Source of the DNA: Lactococcus sp. S-13
GTDB lineage: Bacteria > Bacillota > Bacilli > Lactobacillales > Streptococcaceae
Assembly: GCF_004210295.1 (NCBI RefSeq)
Contig: NZ_SDAK01000001.1
Coordinates: 1,550,001 to 1,614,000 of the forward strand
Direction of reading: 5' to 3'
Length of the DNA: 64,000 bases
Positions 51,601 to 59,087 of the stretch are shown one piece after another. The notes under the pieces are model-generated. The model was given only the letters and a program-made list of their open reading frames with translations. It was not told the DNA's origin and made no database searches. Numbering within the stretch: the first letter of the stretch is position 1; each line of letters begins with the position of its first letter. Made by a program: the position numbers and the translations under genes.

Positions 51601-53031
51601 GTGCTTGAGCGAATTGGCAAAAGTTTCGATAAAAGAGCCGCAACCTGACGAGCAAGCTTCGTTAAGGGAAATCGAGCTAAGCGCACCATCGTTTATCCGC
51701 ATGGCTTTCATATCTTGCCCACCAATATCAAGGATAAAATCAACTCCTGGGTTGAAATAATCAGCGGCTTTGTAGTGCGCCATTGTTTCTACTTCACCGT
51801 AGTCCACATGAAGTCCTGCTTTAATCAAGTGTTCGCCGTAACCTGTCACGGTTGATTTAGCGATGTAGACTTCTGCGGGCATTTTACCATAAAGGTCTTT
51901 GAGGACAGTAATGACTGACTCCAGTGGTTCACCGTTGTTGGAGCCATAGTGGTCGTAAAGAATATTTCCTTCATCATCAATGAGGACAATTTTTGTGGTT
52001 GTTGAACCTGCATCTATGCCTAAAAAAGCTGCGCCAGAGTGTTCGGCTAAATTTTTATAATGAGCGGTGGCTTTGGCATGACGAGCACGAAATTCGTCAA
52101 GTTCAGCTTGATTTTCAAAGAGTTTATCCATGGTGTCTTGCGGAATGAGGCTATCAGAATGGTCATTTTCAAGACTATGAATCAATTCGGCTGCTGTTTT
52201 TTGGGTGGTTTCGTCGTAGAGAGCAGCACCCATTGCGACAAAAAGTTGTGGATTTTCAGGAAAAATGACTTGCTCTGGCGTGAGATTGAGCGTTTCGATG
52301 AAACGTTTGCGCAGTTCGCTCATGAAAAAGAGCGGGCCTCCAAGAAAAGCGATGTTCCCTTTGACTTTACGGCCTGATGCCAGTCCAGCAATGGTTTGAT
52401 TGACTACGGCTTGGAAGATACTGGCTGCAATGTCTTCACGGCGGACGCCTTCATTGAGCAAGGGTTGAACGTCGGTCTTAGCAAATACGCCACAACGTGA
52501 GGCGATGGGATAGAGTTTTTCATAGCCTTTGGCCAGTTCGTTAACTCCGTTAGCATCAACTTTGAGGAGGGCAGCCATTTGGTCAATGAATGCCCCTGTC
52601 CCGCCAGCACAAGTGCCGTTCATGCGCAATTCTTGGGTGCCATTGTCAAAGAATGTCATCTTGGCATCTTCGCCACCCAGCTCAATCATAACGTCGGTTT
52701 GGGGGATAAATTTTTCAATGGTGATGCTACTTGCAATCACTTCTTGAACGAACGGAACGCCAATGACTTCAGCAAGTCCCATACCGCCTGAACCTGTAAT
52801 GGCAAGCGCCAAGGGGAGATTACCATGTTCTTCAATGAAGTCTTTTAAAACTTTGATTGTGGCGGCTTTGACATCGGAAAAATGGCGCTCGTAACGAGAA
52901 AAAATGAGCTGGGGTGACTGCTCGTCTGCGGAGAGTGAAGGGTTCTCTGATAGACTTTCAGTATCAAAAACGACGAGTTTGACCGTGGTCGAACCGACGT
53001 CGATACCGGCTTTATATGTAAAATTTGGCAT
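48685..53031 (-). CDS. Giant CoA-substrate-specific enzyme activase (HgdC/DUF2229-type)
   Basis: A 1448-residue protein. Two ASKHA ATPase domains lie in tandem: the first opens GIDVGSTTVKLVVFD with ELGGEDAKMTFF and CAGGTGAFID, the second opens FLGIDAGSTTTKIVLID (near residue 334) with DIGGQDMKAM and ACSSGCGSFIE. Each has an SRC-type cysteine for a bridging [4Fe-4S] cluster. A CGLCENNCKMT motif (near 645) leads into a DUF2229 domain and a C-terminal HgdB-like part. Related activators inject electrons into 2-hydroxyacyl-CoA dehydratases, but no dehydratase gene is nearby. Its real partner is unknown. It is probably oxygen-sensitive. Confidence 0.9.
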   Translation of the reverse strand: MPNFTYKAGIDVGSTTVKLVVFDTESLSENPSLSADEQSPQLIFSRYERHFSDVKAATIKVLKDFIEEHGNLPLALAITGSGGMGLAEVIGVPFVQEVIASSITIEKFIPQTDVMIELGGEDAKMTFFDNGTQELRMNGTCAGGTGAFIDQMAALLKVDANGVNELAKGYEKLYPIASRCGVFAKTDVQPLLNEGVRREDIAASIFQAVVNQTIAGLASGRKVKGNIAFLGGPLFFMSELRKRFIETLNLTPEQVIFPENPQLFVAMGAALYDETTQKTAAELIHSLENDHSDSLIPQDTMDKLFENQAELDEFRARHAKATAHYKNLAEHSGAAFLGIDAGSTTTKIVLIDDEGNILYDHYGSNNGEPLESVITVLKDLYGKMPAEVYIAKSTVTGYGEHLIKAGLHVDYGEVETMAHYKAADYFNPGVDFILDIGGQDMKAMRINDGALSSISLNEACSSGCGSFIETFANSLKHDVRDFASKALLAEHPVNLGSRCTVFMNSKVKQVQKEGATVGDISAGLSYSVIKNALYKVIKVKRPEELGEKIVVQGGTFYNEAVLRAFEKISERQVVRPSIAGLMGAYGCALISLDNEEVGKSSELLTLDELESFQTHKEFMVCGLCENNCKMTLTVFNDGSKFVTGNRCERGAEKATKVKIDRQDKKINLVDYKYKKLFRYHSLSKKKQTQGEIGIPRVLNMYENYPLWHTMFTDLGFRVVLSPRSDKELFEGGIETIPSDTVCYPAKMAHGHIMALIKQEVPNIFYPAVLYEQEEQKNAQNHYNCPIVQSYPEVIKNNIDEIREGQVNYLHPYLNLANRTSVVNNIYKALKEQGFEFDKAKVEQAINHGFEELEAFKNDLREKAEDLLVKINLNKEKAIVLAGRPYHLDPEINHGIADIITQEGFHVLTEDSISHLEEVNGLRVVNQWVYHSRLYAAAQVVCKNKNLELVQLNSFGCGLDAVTTDQVEEVMRAHNKLYTVLKIDEGSNMGAVRIRLRSLKAAVLERTRHNIEATDGAEIKEIAPQAPIFDSKTMKKHTLLMPMLSPIHQEGLLDTAFAASGYHVVCLPETQSSVNNGLKFVNNDSCYPAIITIGQLIEALQSGEYDVNNTSVMMTQTGGGCRATNYIPLLRKALVDAGFPQVPVVSLSMGNQGTEKGFKFTVPLLTRFMIAVLYGDLFERVVYRTRPYEAIEGSVNALHAKWLEKAQHNVKTASIFEFNRNMKQIIREFDQIPLLKIQKPRVGVVGEILVKYSKTANNDIVSIIEEEGGEAVVLDLIGFMNYSLYNQIWKTDELEFAKKNKLMAKTLLGIINMMEKPMDKALRASERFDGIESIYEIAANTEEIISVGNHTGEGWFLTGEMIELLQKKVMNIVCLQPFGCLPNHIVGKGMLKELRRQYPGANLAPIDYDPGVSAVNQLNRIRLMMATAKKRQNKEQESIEILPMGAHGY

Positions 53032-53082
53032 GATAGATGTCTCCTAGTTATGTGAGAAAAATCTGCTGTGTCCGCTCGAGCA

Positions 53083-53133
53083 AGAGAATTTGCTGACGGA
53101 AAGTATGAAATGATTTTCGTCAGTAATTTCTCT
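53083..53133. repeat. Inverted pair of the 16-bp repeat
   Basis: AGAGAATTTGCTGACG at 53083-53098 and CGTCAGTAATTTCTCT at 53118-53133, both exact, 19 bases apart, with another CTGACG at 53135. They lie just upstream of the activase start. The rest of 53140-53500 holds no gene I trust. Confidence 0.9.
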
Positions 53134-53462
53134 GCTGACGAAAATTGCGGAATGATAAGTGACATATTTTTGACGAATTTGACCCTTTTTTTCGGCAAAT
53201 TTGCAGTTTGTTTAGCAGCAAATTTATCTTTTGGACGCCAAAATTGGGGAAAGCTCGTTGATGCTGTCTTTTTCTATTTTATCAGCTCTTGGTGCTTTGC
53301 CAAAATGTTTTCTGACAGGATGTTGCTTATCTTATCTTATGTTTATTTTATCATGTCTGAAAATATTTTCAACCAGCAAAAAAGGCGTGGTTGTCACATA
53401 AACGACAGTTTTCCGAGAGCTGTTGATTATGTTAAAGTTGTTTGACATCAAATGACAAATAG

Positions 53463-53515
53463 TTTTGACTTCATTCGCAAATGACTTTAGTCTTTTTTTC
53501 GTCTATAATAGTACT
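53463..53515 (+). promoter_or_regulatory. Probable tetR promoter region
   Basis: TTTTGACTTCATTCGCAAATG is followed by TCTATAATAG near 53503-53512. The pair fits a -35/-10 with a long spacer, and the dyad CATT-CGCA-AATG between them is a candidate self-operator for the TetR protein. Confidence 0.4.
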
Positions 53516-53583
53516 AAAGGCCTGTTGTAAAATTTGGTAAAGCGCCACAGGCAAGTTTCACAAGATTAGAAAAGAATAATGCT

Positions 53584-54198
53584 ATGGTTAAAACCGATGA
53601 TTTGCGTGTCAAACGAACGAAAAAGTTAATCAATCAAGCTTTTTTCGCCCTTCTACGCAAGAAAAATTTTGAAAAGATTTCCATTCAAGAAATTGCCGAT
53701 TCGGCGATGATCAATCGGGCGACTTTTTATGCGCATTATGCGGACAAACAGGATCTTTATGACAGTTTGATTGACCAGTTTTTGGCGAATTTTACAGACA
53801 TTTTGGATGCTCAAAATTTGGTGGATGGCAACAACCTTCATGTCAAGGAAATTGAAGGAGTGCTGACGCGTTTTTACGATTTTGTGCGTGAAAATCCAGA
53901 GGTGGCGCAGGTGATTACCGACCGAGCGCACGACCAAAATTTGCTGGATCGGTTTTTGGAAATCTTGTCTGAGCGCTACACAGAGCTCTTTACCAAGCTT
54001 GAAGTGCGTGAAAAAGATGTGATTGTGCCAAATGATTTTGTGATTGCTTACATCAGTTCCATTTTGGTGGGAACACTCGATTGGTGGGTCACTTCTTCTA
54101 AAAAAATGTCTGCGAAAAATTATGCACATTTGATTATCAAATTGATTTCCAATGGTCATTTGACCGTGCTTGGGGTCAATATTAACCGCGAAAATTAA
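53584..54198 (+). CDS. TetR-family transcriptional regulator
   Basis: A 204-residue regulator. The N-terminal TetR helix-turn-helix is KISIQEIADSAMINRATFYA, continuing HYADKQDLYD (residues 30-59); the C-terminal ligand domain has a WWVTSSKKMSAKNYA segment as in YxaF/DhaS-like members (TetR_C_33 type). No target is evident: the adjacent genes are the activase (divergent) and rsuA (convergent). The ribosome site is weak. It ends at an inverted repeat pair and a shared terminator. Confidence 0.88.
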   Translation: MVKTDDLRVKRTKKLINQAFFALLRKKNFEKISIQEIADSAMINRATFYAHYADKQDLYDSLIDQFLANFTDILDAQNLVDGNNLHVKEIEGVLTRFYDFVRENPEVAQVITDRAHDQNLLDRFLEILSERYTELFTKLEVREKDVIVPNDFVIAYISSILVGTLDWWVTSSKKMSAKNYAHLIIKLISNGHLTVLGVNINREN

Positions 54199-54199
54199 G

Positions 54200-54238
54200 A
54201 GAGAATTTGCTGACGGAATTTTCGTCAGTAATTTCTCT
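54200..54238. repeat. Inverted pair of the 16-bp repeat
   Basis: AGAGAATTTGCTGACG at 54200-54215 and CGTCAGTAATTTCTCT at 54223-54238, both exact with a 7-base loop, directly after the tetR stop. Confidence 0.92.
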
Positions 54239-54243
54239 AAATA

Positions 54244-54268
54244 AAAAATCCCCGAAGGGATTTTTTTT
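54244..54268. terminator. Terminator between tetR and rsuA
   Basis: AAAAAATCCC-CGAA-GGGATTTTTT, a GNRA-type loop with T runs on both strands; it serves two convergent genes. Confidence 0.88.
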
Positions 54269-54278
54269 GATCAATGAC

Positions 54279-55010
54279 TCACTGCTTTTTCAACATTTCG
54301 ATTTCTGACAAATGCAAGGGGCGATAAGCCCCTAGTTCCAGCGTTTCATCCAGTGCAAGCTCCCCCATGCGAATGCGCTTGAGGTAGAGCACGTACATCT
54401 CGACAGCTTCAAACATTCTTTTGACTTGATGAAATTTTCCTTCATGGATAATGACGCGAATTTCACTCACCCAGCCTGATTGGCTGTCACTTTCATAACT
54501 TTTTTCCACAAAAAGTTCACCTGGGCGGGCTTTTTCGCCATTTTTCAGGGTCAAACCTGCAGCAAATTGGCGAATGATTTCCGCCGTTACTTGACCGTCA
54601 ATTTTAGCAAAATATTCTTTTTCAACGTGTTTTTTTGGCTGGGTCAAATCATGACCGAGCGCTCCATCATTGGTCAAAATGAGCAAACCTTCGGTGTTTT
54701 TGTCCAATCTTCCAACAGGAAAAATATCGCTGCGAAAATCTTTGTCCTCCAAAAGCTGCACTACTGTCTTAAAAAGATTATCTTTAGTCGCCGAAACCAC
54801 ACCCTGTGGCTTGTTGAGCAAGTAATAATAAAACTCTTGATAGCTCAAAACTTCCCCATCAAAAGCGACTTCGCGTGAATTTTTGTCGACCTGAAAACGA
54901 CCGTCACGCTGGACTGTTCCAGCCACCGTCACGCGCCCTTTTTTCAGTAAAACCTTGACTTCACTGCGGCTGCCAAGTCCTGCTTGCGCTAAAAATTTGT
55001 CTAATCTCAT
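54279..55010 (-). CDS. rsuA: 16S rRNA pseudouridine synthase (RsuA family)
   Basis: A 243-residue enzyme. An N-terminal S4 RNA-binding domain (MRLDKFLAQAGLGSRSEVKV) is followed by the catalytic domain with VGRLDKNTEGLLILTNDG, whose Asp is the catalytic residue (near residue 104). The family modifies U516 of 16S rRNA; close relatives modify 23S, so the exact site is inferred. It is a single leftward gene, convergent with tetR. Confidence 0.92.
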   Translation of the reverse strand: MRLDKFLAQAGLGSRSEVKVLLKKGRVTVAGTVQRDGRFQVDKNSREVAFDGEVLSYQEFYYYLLNKPQGVVSATKDNLFKTVVQLLEDKDFRSDIFPVGRLDKNTEGLLILTNDGALGHDLTQPKKHVEKEYFAKIDGQVTAEIIRQFAAGLTLKNGEKARPGELFVEKSYESDSQSGWVSEIRVIIHEGKFHQVKRMFEAVEMYVLYLKRIRMGELALDETLELGAYRPLHLSEIEMLKKQ

Positions 55011-55039
55011 GATTTCATTATATCAAAAAATTTTAGGAG

Positions 55040-55068
55040 TTGACATTGCGGAATATTAGTGCTATATT
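55040..55068 (+). promoter_or_regulatory. Promoter of the PadR operon
   Basis: TTGACA and TATATT with a 17-base spacer. A second TTGACATTATATAG follows 40 bases later and, with ATATTAGTGCTATAT, forms likely PadR operator sequence. Confidence 0.7.
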
Positions 55069-55120
55069 TGTCACAACAGCTAGTTGACATTATATAGTAG
55101 TGGAGAGGTAAGTATTTTAA

Positions 55121-55453
55121 ATGACTGAAATAAGTCCACAATTGCTCAAAGGACCCCTTGACGGTGCTCTTTTGCTTGTCATTTCGCAGAGTGAAACCTA
55201 CGGTTATGAAATTACTGAAAAGTTAGAGCAGTTAGGTTTTCTCTCCATTGCCGCAGGAACGATTTATCCGATTTTACAAAAATTAGAACGTGAAAAAATG
55301 ATCCAAGGTGAGATGCGAAAATCACAAGAAGGCCCCAAACGTAAATATTTTACCATCACAACCGCCGGTCAAAATCGACTCAAAACCTTTTTAGCGGACT
55401 GGCAAGCATTGACGCAAGCTATGCAAAATCTCATCAAGGAGGTTTCCAAATGA
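55121..55453 (+). CDS. PadR-family transcriptional regulator
   Basis: A 110-residue winged-helix regulator: LLKGPLDGALLLVISQSETYGYEI at the start, then AAGTIYPILQKLEREKMI and the wing KRKYFTITTAG. It lacks the long C-terminal helix region of PadR-s1 and is a PadR-s2 type. Its stop overlaps the next membrane-protein gene by four bases (ATGA), which marks an operon; such small PadR proteins usually repress their own operon. Confidence 0.9.
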   Translation: MTEISPQLLKGPLDGALLLVISQSETYGYEITEKLEQLGFLSIAAGTIYPILQKLEREKMIQGEMRKSQEGPKRKYFTITTAGQNRLKTFLADWQALTQAMQNLIKEVSK

Positions 55454-56004
55454 AAGTTTATCGTGAATTGAAAAATGGAATCAGAGAACACCAAGAAAAC
55501 AAATCTATTTTTTCCCAACTCAATAAAGATAACCAGAAATACTTGACCGATTTTATCCGATTTTCAACACAAAAAGCAGATGAATTGTGTAAAGACGACC
55601 GTGAGCTCACTATCTATTCCGATATTATTGAAGCGCAAAAAAATAATTTGAACGCCGAAAAATTCTTTGGGATAAGTGCCAAAGAATTAGCTGAACAAAT
55701 GGTTAAAGAATTACCTAATAAAAACATCTGGAAAACAATAATTATCTCTGGACTTCTGAATTTCATTGCCTTTAGCTTAATAAGCTTGCTCCTTTTCAGA
55801 AGCAACCTCAAATCAAGCGATTATTGGAGCTTTGTCCTTTTTGTTATCTTAGGAACATTTGTAAACAGCTTTCTTCGGATTTGGATTAGCCGATTATTGA
55901 TTGAAAAATCGCAAAAAGTAAGGAGAAATACTACTTTTGCGATTCAGATTCTAGTCGTCCTCCTCCTTATCGGTGGACTTTATCTTTTAATTGGTAAAAA
56001 ATAA
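55450..56004 (+). CDS. DUF1129-like membrane protein
   Basis: A 184-residue protein. The cytoplasmic N-terminal part (LNKDNQKYLTDFIRFSTQKA, then NLNAEKFFGISAKELAEQMV) fits the DUF1129 pattern of a helical domain ahead of membrane helices. Three to four helices fill residues 98-182. It starts within the PadR stop and has CAAGGAGG upstream. Function unknown; probably an envelope-stress target of the PadR. Confidence 0.75.
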   Translation: MKVYRELKNGIREHQENKSIFSQLNKDNQKYLTDFIRFSTQKADELCKDDRELTIYSDIIEAQKNNLNAEKFFGISAKELAEQMVKELPNKNIWKTIIISGLLNFIAFSLISLLLFRSNLKSSDYWSFVLFVILGTFVNSFLRIWISRLLIEKSQKVRRNTTFAIQILVVLLLIGGLYLLIGKK

Positions 56005-56025
56005 TCATTGCTAGAAAGGAATCTT

Positions 56026-56574
56026 ATGAAAATTTCTCAAAACCGCAAAGAAAGAAAAGCAGCCTTTCAATCAGACAACTTCCACCTGAATGCCCTTAGT
56101 CCTGAAAACAAAAGCTACTACCAAGAATTTCTCGGCTCTTATGCCAGCCAAGCGACCTTTGGCAATACCAAGAGAGGACTGCAACACGATAAGCTTCCTC
56201 GAAAAATTTTGAATGAAATCTGGCAAGCTCAACAAAATGGGATTTCCGCACACTCTCATTTTGGCCTTTCTGCAAATGAACTTGCCCTCACTATGGTCAA
56301 AGATACATCAAAAAGGGTACAAAAAGTCCAACTGATCATTATTTTTATTGCCTTACTCGTTGGCATTTTCTTCACAATCACACAAAAAGACTGGCAATAT
56401 TTGACCTTCTGGATTTTTGGTGTAGGCATTGCTGCCATCAATTATTTTAATCCTCAAATTTTTAACCGCCACCCGCAAAAAATCAGAAGAAAATGGCGCT
56501 ACTTTTTCTATTTAATCTGGTTTGTCATCTGCATGACCCTCAACTCACTGCTCTTTCATTTATCTGGTTGGTAA
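56026..56574 (+). CDS. DUF1129-like membrane protein, second copy
   Basis: A 182-residue protein of the same type as its upstream neighbour: LSPENKSYYQEFLGSYASQA, then QQNGISAHSHFGLSANELAL, followed by four hydrophobic segments. The two are distant paralogues, not recent duplicates. The start at 56026 has GAAAGGAA upstream. It is third in the PadR operon. Confidence 0.75.
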   Translation: MKISQNRKERKAAFQSDNFHLNALSPENKSYYQEFLGSYASQATFGNTKRGLQHDKLPRKILNEIWQAQQNGISAHSHFGLSANELALTMVKDTSKRVQKVQLIIIFIALLVGIFFTITQKDWQYLTFWIFGVGIAAINYFNPQIFNRHPQKIRRKWRYFFYLIWFVICMTLNSLLFHLSGW

Positions 56575-56585
56575 AGGAGAAATTT

Positions 56586-56741
56586 ATGAAAACTTCAGAT
56601 TTAATCAAAGAAAACAATGCTTTACGGGAACAACTTTCTTTGGATATACATCATTCATTTTTAAGGCAGTATCTGACAAAACTTTCTGATATAATGAGTT
56701 CAGTATTAAATGAAAGAGGAATTTTCAATGGGAATTTTTAG
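56586..56741 (+). CDS. Small protein (51 aa) at the end of the PadR operon
   Basis: A 51-residue frame (MKTSDLIKENNALREQLSLD at the start) with AAAGGAG seven bases ahead and an 11-base gap from the preceding gene. It is predicted to form one or two helices. It overlaps the next start by 14 bases, and its central codons also contain a TGATATAAT box, which looks like the promoter of the next gene. Confidence 0.55.
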   Translation: MKTSDLIKENNALREQLSLDIHHSFLRQYLTKLSDIMSSVLNERGIFNGNF

Positions 56742-57054
56742 TCCAAGCGCAGCCAATTTCAATGTTGGCGAAACTGCACTACTCGAGCAACTCATCAACT
56801 TAATTTTAAATCCTGAAACAACCAAAGATGAGCGTGCAGCCTTGACAACTGCCAAAAAAGCACTGGAGCAAAAAACCAGTGTGGCAAAAGTAGTCAATGA
56901 TTTATTGAACGAGCTTATGCTTGCTGCTGTCGGCTTAAAAATGTCTCCCGAAATGAAGAGTTTTTACAGCAAGCTCTACAATAACCGCTCAGCGCTCAAA
57001 GCGCTAGAAACTGGCGCTGCTGGCTCTACACTTTTGTTTTCTCTCTTTGGATAA
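56728..57054 (+). CDS. Bacteriocin immunity-like protein (EntA_Immun type)
   Basis: A 108-residue helical protein. The pattern LLEQLINLILNPETTKDERA, followed by a helix ending SVAKVVNDLLNELM and then SPEMKSFYSKLYNN, resembles the four-helix enterocin A/pediocin immunity family. These proteins protect cells from class IIa bacteriocins by acting at the mannose PTS. No bacteriocin structural gene is next to it, so it would be an orphan immunity gene. The ribosome site is GAGGAA; an internal TATAAT at 56691 may drive it alone. Confidence 0.65.
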   Translation: MGIFSPSAANFNVGETALLEQLINLILNPETTKDERAALTTAKKALEQKTSVAKVVNDLLNELMLAAVGLKMSPEMKSFYSKLYNNRSALKALETGAAGSTLLFSLFG

Positions 57055-57056
57055 GC

Positions 57057-57126
57057 AGAAAATTTACTGACGGATTGATTAAAAACAGAAAAAATGCTGA
57101 CGAAAATTTACGTCAGCATTTTTTCT
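57057..57126. repeat. Three 16-bp repeat copies
   Basis: AGAAAATTTACTGACG at 57057-57072, AGAAAAAATGCTGACG at 57087-57102 and CGTCAGCATTTTTTCT at 57111-57126, each 15/16. The last two form a hairpin with an 8-base loop between convergent genes, a probable terminator. Confidence 0.88.
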
Positions 57127-57127
57127 A

Positions 57128-57763
57128 TCATTCACCGTAAACATCAGCATCACTCAGTTTGAAAATCACTAAAGTTTCTGGTGGATAAGCCGAAAGTTGA
57201 TTGGCAAAAGTGTCGTCATCATCTTTTTTGACTTTTGCTTTGAGTGTAATGGTCACTTTTTGATGTTCTTCGACCAGTTGGTCGTAAATTGAACGCAAAT
57301 CAGCAATATCTTGACTGCTTGCTTTGGGCAAAACAGTGTATTTGGCGTAATCTTCATCAAACCAAGAACCTTCTTTTTCAAAATCAACTGACGAATTTTC
57401 CCGAATTTGCAGTTTCGCTGAAATGTCATAATCAAAGCCTTGTTGCTCAATGAGTTTGGCAATTTTGACCATGGCCTCATAATTTCCAGCAGCCTTAAGT
57501 TTAAGGGTTGCTTTATAAGGAATCCCCGCCAACTCAAAACGTCCAGCAATCGCAAAAGGATCAGCCTCTGCACCCTTGTCATCAAGGGCAGGGGGCGCAA
57601 AATTGACCCCAATCGAATATCCGCGTGTGAGCAGTTGTTCGTACTGGCTCACCACCTCTTCGAGTTCAAGTCCGTCAATAAATTCATTAAATGTGCGCTC
57701 AGTCAGCTTGTTATTTTCAGCAGCTTCTTCTTTAGGATAAATAATTTTTACTTGATAAGTCAT
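57128..57763 (-). CDS. Hypothetical protein (211 aa)
   Basis: A 211-residue soluble, acidic protein beginning MTYQVKIIYPKEEAAENNKL. It has an alternating strand/helix pattern in the middle (FELAGIPYKATLKLKAAGNY and later KVTITLKAKVKKDDDD). No domain is recognised; no signal peptide. The ATG at 57763 follows a TGTTATAAT box by six bases, so the message should be leaderless. The upstream region is the left copy of the 83-bp repeat that flanks the RiPP-like cluster. Confidence 0.7.
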   Translation of the reverse strand: MTYQVKIIYPKEEAAENNKLTERTFNEFIDGLELEEVVSQYEQLLTRGYSIGVNFAPPALDDKGAEADPFAIAGRFELAGIPYKATLKLKAAGNYEAMVKIAKLIEQQGFDYDISAKLQIRENSSVDFEKEGSWFDEDYAKYTVLPKASSQDIADLRSIYDQLVEEHQKVTITLKAKVKKDDDDTFANQLSAYPPETLVIFKLSDADVYGE

Positions 57764-57778
57764 AGAGCTATTATAACA
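57764..57778 (-). promoter_or_regulatory. Extended -10 promoter, probable leaderless mRNA
   Basis: On the minus strand TGTTATAAT, then AGCTCT, then ATG. No ribosome site can fit in between. Confidence 0.6.
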
Positions 57779-57861
57779 CATTTGACAAAGCGACGATACT
57801 TCGTTTATGTCCTGCCTTTGGTACAGTAATTCCTCTTGTCAGAAAAAAATCAACACTTAAT
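57779..57861. repeat. 83-bp direct repeat, left copy
   Basis: Matches 60493-60575 at 79 of 83 positions; the first 48 bases are identical. The two copies bracket the MFS, ThiF-like and peptide genes. This copy adjoins the -10 box of the 57.1-kb gene. Confidence 0.95.
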
Positions 57862-57890
57862 CAAAGTTAATTAGATTATAAATTTCTAAA

Positions 57891-59087
57891 TCATTTATTT
57901 TTAATAGCGTGTTGTTCTCGATTTAGCGGCGAACAGTAGCCGATTATTCCCGCAAAAACTCGTAGCAAGCCTGCAATTAAAATAATCACAAAAAGCGAAA
58001 TATTTTTTTCAACTAAAAAGCCTCCTAAAAATGCTCCGATTGGAATACTAACATATGAAATAGTTCGTGTCACACTAACAACTCGTCCTAATAAATTTTT
58101 TTCCACTACCCTTTGACGTAAGGTAAAATAAGCGACAACATTCAAATTACCAAAAACTCCAGTCAGAGCCAGAAAAGTAGCAATAATAGTAAAGTTTGTT
58201 GTGAAATAAATGCCAATCGTTGCCAACCCTGCAAGTAAAGTGGCATTTGCAATAATTTTTCCAGCAGAAATGCGCGAAATAACTCTTGGTGCAATCAGCA
58301 CACCCACTAATGCTCCTAACCCTATACTACTTATAATTAAACCATAGGTAGCTGAGCTTCCATGAAGGGTGTGTAAAACAAAAAAAGCAAGATTCGCTTG
58401 ATAAAGATTAATTGCAAAATTTGTAATCAAGAAGAGGAGAGAACCTGTCCAAACCACTTTATTTTTTCGAGCAGCTGAAAATCCTGTTGAAATATCTTTC
58501 CAAATTGAGTTTGATTTTTTAGTAATAACTGATTGATCTGGAATTCTGAGTGCCAGTAAACCTGCCAACAAAAAACTAAGTGCGTTAAACCATAAAAGGT
58601 AGATAGGCGACACAATCAAGATTAAAGTTCCTGCAATCATAGGCCCAACTAAACTTAGTGTATTATCAACACCTTCAATCCATGAATTAACCTGGGAGAG
58701 TTTCTTTTCCTCGACAACTTGAGGAATTAAACTATTAAATGCGGGGTGCGTTAAAGGTTCAACGGATGAGAGTAGAAAAGATGCCATATAAACAAGAATC
58801 ATATGGATTTGAGATTGGCTAAGTTCAAAAATAAGAAAAAATGAAAAAAAGAGTGAAGCAAAGTATCCCCAATAAATAATTTTTGTTTTTCTCATTTTAT
58901 CTGCAAGAACCCCACCATAAATTGTGAAAATAATCCAAGGAATAAAAGTTACACCATACAATGTCGCCATTTGATAGGCGGAGCCTGTTTTATTAAAAAT
59001 GATTACAGGGACTGCGATTTGCTGTAACCAATTACCAATTGCTGAAATCCCAAAAGCAGAAAGCAAAAAATAATAGGCTTTATCCAT
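57891..59087 (-). CDS. MFS exporter of the RiPP-like cluster
   Basis: A 398-residue major-facilitator protein with 12 helices. It belongs to the MFS_3/enterobactin-exporter-like group: AYYFLLSAFGISAIGNWLQQ at the start, then SLIPQVVEEKKLSQVNSWIE near residue 120. In microcin C-type loci an MFS pump (MccC) exports the product and protects the producer, and the same job is inferred here. The start at 59087 has GGAGG five bases ahead and overlaps the end of the ThiF-like gene by 8 bases, so they are translationally coupled. The DNA is more AT-rich than the neighbours. Confidence 0.85.
   Translation of the reverse strand: MDKAYYFLLSAFGISAIGNWLQQIAVPVIIFNKTGSAYQMATLYGVTFIPWIIFTIYGGVLADKMRKTKIIYWGYFASLFFSFFLIFELSQSQIHMILVYMASFLLSSVEPLTHPAFNSLIPQVVEEKKLSQVNSWIEGVDNTLSLVGPMIAGTLILIVSPIYLLWFNALSFLLAGLLALRIPDQSVITKKSNSIWKDISTGFSAARKNKVVWTGSLLFLITNFAINLYQANLAFFVLHTLHGSSATYGLIISSIGLGALVGVLIAPRVISRISAGKIIANATLLAGLATIGIYFTTNFTIIATFLALTGVFGNLNVVAYFTLRQRVVEKNLLGRVVSVTRTISYVSIPIGAFLGGFLVEKNISLFVIILIAGLLRVFAGIIGYCSPLNREQHAIKNK

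Noticed and set aside
53068-53445. Rightward open frame of 125 codons
   Set aside because: It runs through a pair of the interspersed repeats, has no ribosome site and shows no protein-like conservation pattern; the upstream regions of two genes explain the space.
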